A DNA stretch of 8,651 nt from Draconibacterium sp. (GTDB taxonomy: Bacteria > Bacteroidota > Bacteroidia > Bacteroidales > Prolixibacteraceae): positions 1-8,651 of the forward strand of contig WGCT01000327.1 in NCBI GenBank assembly GCA_015493625.1. The letters are read 5' to 3'. The position numbers and the translations under genes are program-made. This document shows, piece by piece, positions 6,519 to 8,651 of this stretch; positions within the stretch are counted from its first letter, which is position 1; every line of letters starts with the position of its first letter. The notes beneath the pieces are model-generated. The model was not told the DNA's origin, ran no database searches, and saw only the letters and a list, made by a program, of their open reading frames with translations.

Positions 6519-7448
6519 ATGGCTTTTACTGCTTTCCGAGAGATGAAACCATTCTCGCAACTTATGTTCTCGCTGTTTGTTATTCTTGTGAGTTTTTTAG
6601 CATTAATGGTAATCTCGGTTATTTTTGCCATTCCGTTTTTTGGTGTCGACTCGTTAAAAAGTTTGACAAATTTAAACGATTTGACCAATCCCGAGTCGTT
6701 GATTGCAATTAAATATTTCCAGGTAATGCAGTCGATAGGCTTATTTATTATTCCACCATTTGTTATCGGTTGGTTATTCTTTGGAAAATCGTTCGAGTAT
6801 CTTTATCTGAATAAGCGAGTTCAATCGTCGTCGGTTTTATTGGTTTTTGTAATGATGTTTCTTGCTGCGCCATTTATAAATTTAATTGGCGAACTGAATT
6901 CAAATATGGTTTTTCCGGAGTGGATGAGTGGGATAGAAAATTGGATGAAGAGTACCGAAAAAAATGCCGAGATTTTAACTAAAGCGTTTCTAACGGTAAA
7001 TTCGGTAGGTGGATTGTTCTTTAATTTGTTTATGGTTGCTTTACTCCCTGCAATTGGCGAGGAGTTACTTTTCAGAGGAGTAATACAACGTATTTTTACA
7101 CGCTGGACACATAGCTTTCACTGGGGAATATGGATTTCGGCAATTTTGTTTAGCGCATTACACATGCAATTTTACGGTTTTGTTCCGCGCATGTTATTGG
7201 GTGTTTTATTTGGTTATCTTTTAGTTTGGAGCGGCTCGATGTGGTTGCCAATTATTGCTCATTTCTTTAACAATGCAATTGCTGTAATTGCGATGTTCCT
7301 TATCGATAAAAATATGATTAAACCCGAAATAGAGGAGATTGGAACCGCTTCAGAAAGTTATTACATGGCTGCAATTAGTATTGTTTTAGTAGGCCTATTT
7401 TTGGTTTTAATTAAGAGACAGAATTTGGGAAATACTATAGAAGCATAA
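6519..7448 (+). CDS. CPBP-family intramembrane metalloprotease (Rce1/Abi-like)
   Basis: A 309-residue polytopic inner-membrane protein of the CPBP (CAAX protease and bacteriocin-processing) family. Hydrophobic segments lie near residues 14-42, 66-88, 103-123, 158-180, 201-220, 225-240, 243-263 and 280-298. The three catalytic motifs are intact: EELLFRG (EExxxR, E181, E182 and R186), FSALH (FxxxH, F211 and H215) and HFFNN (HxxxN, H248 and N252). The family hydrolyses peptide bonds within the membrane with a glutamate/histidine site; bacterial members range from prenyl-protein-like processing to bacteriocin self-immunity, and the substrate here is not evident. The start is fixed by the perfect -7 element just upstream and the terminator before it. 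The gene has no bacteriocin or signalling neighbour, so a housekeeping role is more likely than immunity. Its last 14 nt overlap, antisense, the decayed type IX tail on the other strand. Confidence 0.93.
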   Translation: MAFTAFREMKPFSQLMFSLFVILVSFLALMVISVIFAIPFFGVDSLKSLTNLNDLTNPESLIAIKYFQVMQSIGLFIIPPFVIGWLFFGKSFEYLYLNKRVQSSSVLLVFVMMFLAAPFINLIGELNSNMVFPEWMSGIENWMKSTEKNAEILTKAFLTVNSVGGLFFNLFMVALLPAIGEELLFRGVIQRIFTRWTHSFHWGIWISAILFSALHMQFYGFVPRMLLGVLFGYLLVWSGSMWLPIIAHFFNNAIAVIAMFLIDKNMIKPEIEEIGTASESYYMAAISIVLVGLFLVLIKRQNLGNTIEA

Positions 7449-7530
7449 TTTTTTGAGTCGCTTGTTGGTATGGTGTTCGTAAACGAATAAAATATAAGCC
7501 TGGAACAGGCCTTACAAGTTTAATCTTACC
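7435..7530 (-). pseudogene. Remnant of a type IX secretion (Por) C-terminal sorting domain
   Basis: On the minus strand the frame from 7530 down to the TAG at 7435-7437 reads GKIKLVR, PVPGLYFIRLRT, then ATQKIMLL and stop. This is the typical last strand pair of a type A type IX secretion C-terminal signal: a P-x-G-[LV]-Y-F-[IV]-R core, a variable turn, then a K-[IVL]-hydrophobic end. No start codon or preceding domain exists: the frame is open only back to 7587, and upstream of 7526 it runs inside the last codons of the neighbouring unrelated gene, in another frame. It therefore looks like the tail of a lost secreted-protein gene left between two convergent genes. Chance resemblance is possible but the order and spacing of matches argue against it. 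Confidence 0.6.
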
Positions 7531-8281
7531 CAAAATCGAAAAGCAAATCGCGTTGCAACTCCTTTTGAAGTATTTTCGGATTCTCTTTTAATTTTTTCTT
7601 TTCGCTTCTCCTGAAAATATAAACCAGTCCGTACTCTTCCAATATCTGGCGTTTGATTTTTGTGTCTTCAATTGTAGTATTTTCTTCAATCTCCGACCAC
7701 ATTTTACTAATAAATTCGTTGGTGGTTTTTCGTACTGCACGCATTCTGTCGAACGAACGTGAAGTATTTTTTCTTAAATTATTTTGAAAGATTGCAGCAT
7801 CGTAGAACTCTTCAACTTTAATTTTAACCATGGCAATGGAAGGGTTATAAATGGCACTTCCGCCATTTTGAATCCTTTTCTGCTCGCCTTCAACAACTTT
7901 GTTTCCCCAATATAATATCTCTTCTTCGGTGTTTAACGGAGGAACTTTGCCCTCGAACTCTTTTAGCCCGTAATATTTTATGCCACCGTTTATTTCGCCT
8001 CGCTCCGATGTTAAAAATAACACTTGAATAAAGTGCGAAACATACATTCTTGCACTTTCTAATGCGGCTCGATAATCCTGATTGCGTTCCGATTGAATCT
8101 TAATATCTAACTCGTATTGCGTTAATGTGTTTTCAAACTTGCGTTTAACATCTTTCAACTCCTCAAATAAACCATTGGTAATTGCAATTTTCTCTTTACT
8201 TTTTTGAGTTGCTTTTTTAAGGGCTGCTTCGAGTGCCCGAATTCGGGCTTTGTCGGTTGTTGGTAAACGTCTGTATGGCAT
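7526..8281 (-). CDS. Conserved hypothetical protein, Lys/Glu-rich and helical
   Basis: A 251-residue protein of no recognised function, with no signal peptide or membrane segment, so cytoplasmic. The N-terminus MPYRRLPTTDKARIRALEAAL resembles a start I have seen in uncharacterised Bacteroidota proteins; this is memory, not a search. Residues about 12-80 are heptad-like and charged (probable helix or coiled coil). A middle part has a hydrophobic helix VSHFIQVLFL (84-93) and a less helical loop (about 95-118: GEINGGIKYYG and KVPPLNTEEE). Charged helices resume to about 225, and the C-terminus is basic (FRRSEKKKLKEN), ending LLFDFG. The mix of long charged helices and a basic tail would suit a structural or nucleic-acid-associated protein, but nothing in the sequence demonstrates this. 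It converges with the protease gene; the type IX tail remnant starts within its last codon, in a different frame. Confidence 0.8.
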   Translation of the reverse strand: MPYRRLPTTDKARIRALEAALKKATQKSKEKIAITNGLFEELKDVKRKFENTLTQYELDIKIQSERNQDYRAALESARMYVSHFIQVLFLTSERGEINGGIKYYGLKEFEGKVPPLNTEEEILYWGNKVVEGEQKRIQNGGSAIYNPSIAMVKIKVEEFYDAAIFQNNLRKNTSRSFDRMRAVRKTTNEFISKMWSEIEENTTIEDTKIKRQILEEYGLVYIFRRSEKKKLKENPKILQKELQRDLLFDFG

Positions 8282-8303
8282 AGCTTCAAAAAAATTATTT
8301 ATG

Positions 8304-8340
8304 CGAATATAGTTAAAGGAACAATCGAAAATATTTGTTC
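8304..8340 (-). promoter_or_regulatory. Candidate promoter and operator-like inverted repeat for the hypothetical gene at 7526-8281
   Basis: On the minus strand TATATTCG (8304-8311) matches seven of eight positions of TAnnTTTG, 22 nt before the ATG at 8281. Just upstream, where a -33 element would lie, GAACAA (8319-8324) and TTGTTC (8335-8340) form a 6-bp inverted repeat with a 10-nt spacer, a layout that would suit a dimeric regulator. No regulator gene is nearby and no standard -33 TTTG is present. Confidence 0.3.
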
Positions 8341-8487
8341 GCCCCCCGACTTATGCACAAGATGATGTGAATTAGTTGGATGTTAGCGGCTTTTTTTATC
8401 AAATCTTCCTTAAAACCCTTATTGTAAACAATAGTTTTTAACCGTTTACCAAGTTAACCGACGTATTTAGATTAGGTATGTCAATAA
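8341..8487. other. Intergenic stretch with no recognisable gene
   Basis: Together with 8282-8340 this is the largest non-coding gap in the window. Stops break all six frames and I see no RNA gene. It holds a hyphenated palindrome, TATTGT-AA-ACAATA (8420-8433), and two copies of TTAACCG 16 nt apart (8438-8444 and 8454-8460), neither of which I can tie to a function. Confidence 0.5.
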
Positions 8488-8528
8488 AAAAGCCTTCAAT
8501 TTCCAATTAATTGGAAAAGAAGGCTTTT
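8488..8528 (-). terminator. Intrinsic terminator of the iron-sulfur subunit gene
   Basis: AAAAGCCTTC (8488-8497) pairs perfectly with GAAGGCTTTT (8519-8528), and an 18-nt perfect palindrome (8500-8517, centred on AATTAATT) fills the space between, giving a long hairpin about 20 nt past the stop codon at 8549. Read on the minus strand the stem is followed by T-rich sequence, as an intrinsic terminator requires; the plus-strand direction lacks a good run beyond the stem. Confidence 0.85.
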
Positions 8529-8548
8529 AATAAAATATGATTATAAAT

Positions 8549-8651
8549 TTATTTGCTCAAGCGAGCACCTAAATATTCACGGTTTAAGCGTGCAATATTC
8601 GTAATCGATATGCTTTTGGGGCATTCCGATTCGCAAGCACCTGTATTGGTA
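8549..8651 (-). CDS. sdhB: Succinate dehydrogenase / fumarate reductase iron-sulfur subunit, C-terminal part only
   Basis: The last 33 codons of a minus-strand gene that continues past the window edge. The translation reads TNTGACESECPK, then SISITNIARLNREYLGARLSK and stop. The C-x3-CP pair is the end of the C-x5-C-x3-CP signature of SdhB/FrdB; by comparison with E. coli FrdB the first visible Cys (residue 6 of the fragment) ligates the [3Fe-4S] cluster and the second (residue 10) the [4Fe-4S] cluster. The NIARLNREYL tail is typical of the Bacteroidota subunit, which passes electrons between the flavoprotein and the membrane quinone site. The direction (succinate dehydrogenase or fumarate reductase, frdB) cannot be decided from this fragment. 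Being followed by a terminator, it is the last gene of its operon, which fits the usual C-A-B order. Confidence 0.9.
   Translation of the reverse strand, partial: TNTGACESECPKSISITNIARLNREYLGARLSK

Noticed and set aside
7498..7510. GCCTG-GAA-CAGGC hairpin between the convergent genes as a terminator.
   Set aside because: Only 5 bp, a 3-nt loop and no U-run on either side; it also falls in the type IX tail codons, which explain it.
7526..7587. Frameshift joining the hypothetical protein to the type IX tail as one gene.
   Set aside because: The hypothetical protein has no signal peptide, which type IX cargo needs, and it ends naturally; a remnant of a different gene is the simpler reading.

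Overview
The window looks like ordinary chromosomal DNA from a member of the Bacteroidota, most likely a Bacteroidales/Marinilabiliales-type organism. Evidence: a carboxypeptidase-regulatory-domain TonB-dependent receptor paired with a DUF4249 lipoprotein, a DUF1080 lipoprotein, a type IX secretion C-terminal tail, AT-rich leaders without Shine-Dalgarno sequences, and a perfect TATCTTTG match to the Bacteroidota -7 promoter element (TAnnTTTG). The genus is inference. I see no rRNA, tRNA, CRISPR array, insertion sequence or phage gene.

Layout. 126-3702 (+): a tight two-gene operon of an outer-membrane TonB-dependent receptor and a DUF4249 lipoprotein, 4 nt apart. 3748-5034 (-): a convergent gene for an exported two-domain protein of unknown function with a probable C-terminal beta-barrel. 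5035-5209: divergent promoter region. 5210-6411 (+): a small cytoplasmic FKBP-like protein with an unusual active site, then a DUF1080 (3-keto-disaccharide hydrolase-like) lipoprotein closed by a strong intrinsic terminator at 6432-6475. 6519-7448 (+): a CPBP-family membrane protease with its own promoter. 7435-7530 (-): what looks like a decayed type IX secretion tail wedged between two convergent genes. 7526-8281 (-): a Lys/Glu-rich helical protein of unknown function. 8282-8548: a 267-nt intergenic region holding a candidate promoter and inverted repeat for that gene and a terminator for the next. 8549-8651 (-): the last 33 codons of the succinate dehydrogenase/fumarate reductase iron-sulfur subunit.

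How the genes work together. Only the receptor/DUF4249 pair is an obvious functional unit: a TonB-driven outer-membrane transporter with a lipoprotein partner, substrate unknown. The FKBP-like and DUF1080 genes may be co-transcribed (56-nt gap, no terminator) but have no obvious shared task. The other genes look like independent housekeeping or conserved-unknown loci. I found no clear new multi-gene system. The best leads are the type IX tail remnant, the unknown exported barrel protein, and the FKBP-like protein with a replaced pocket.
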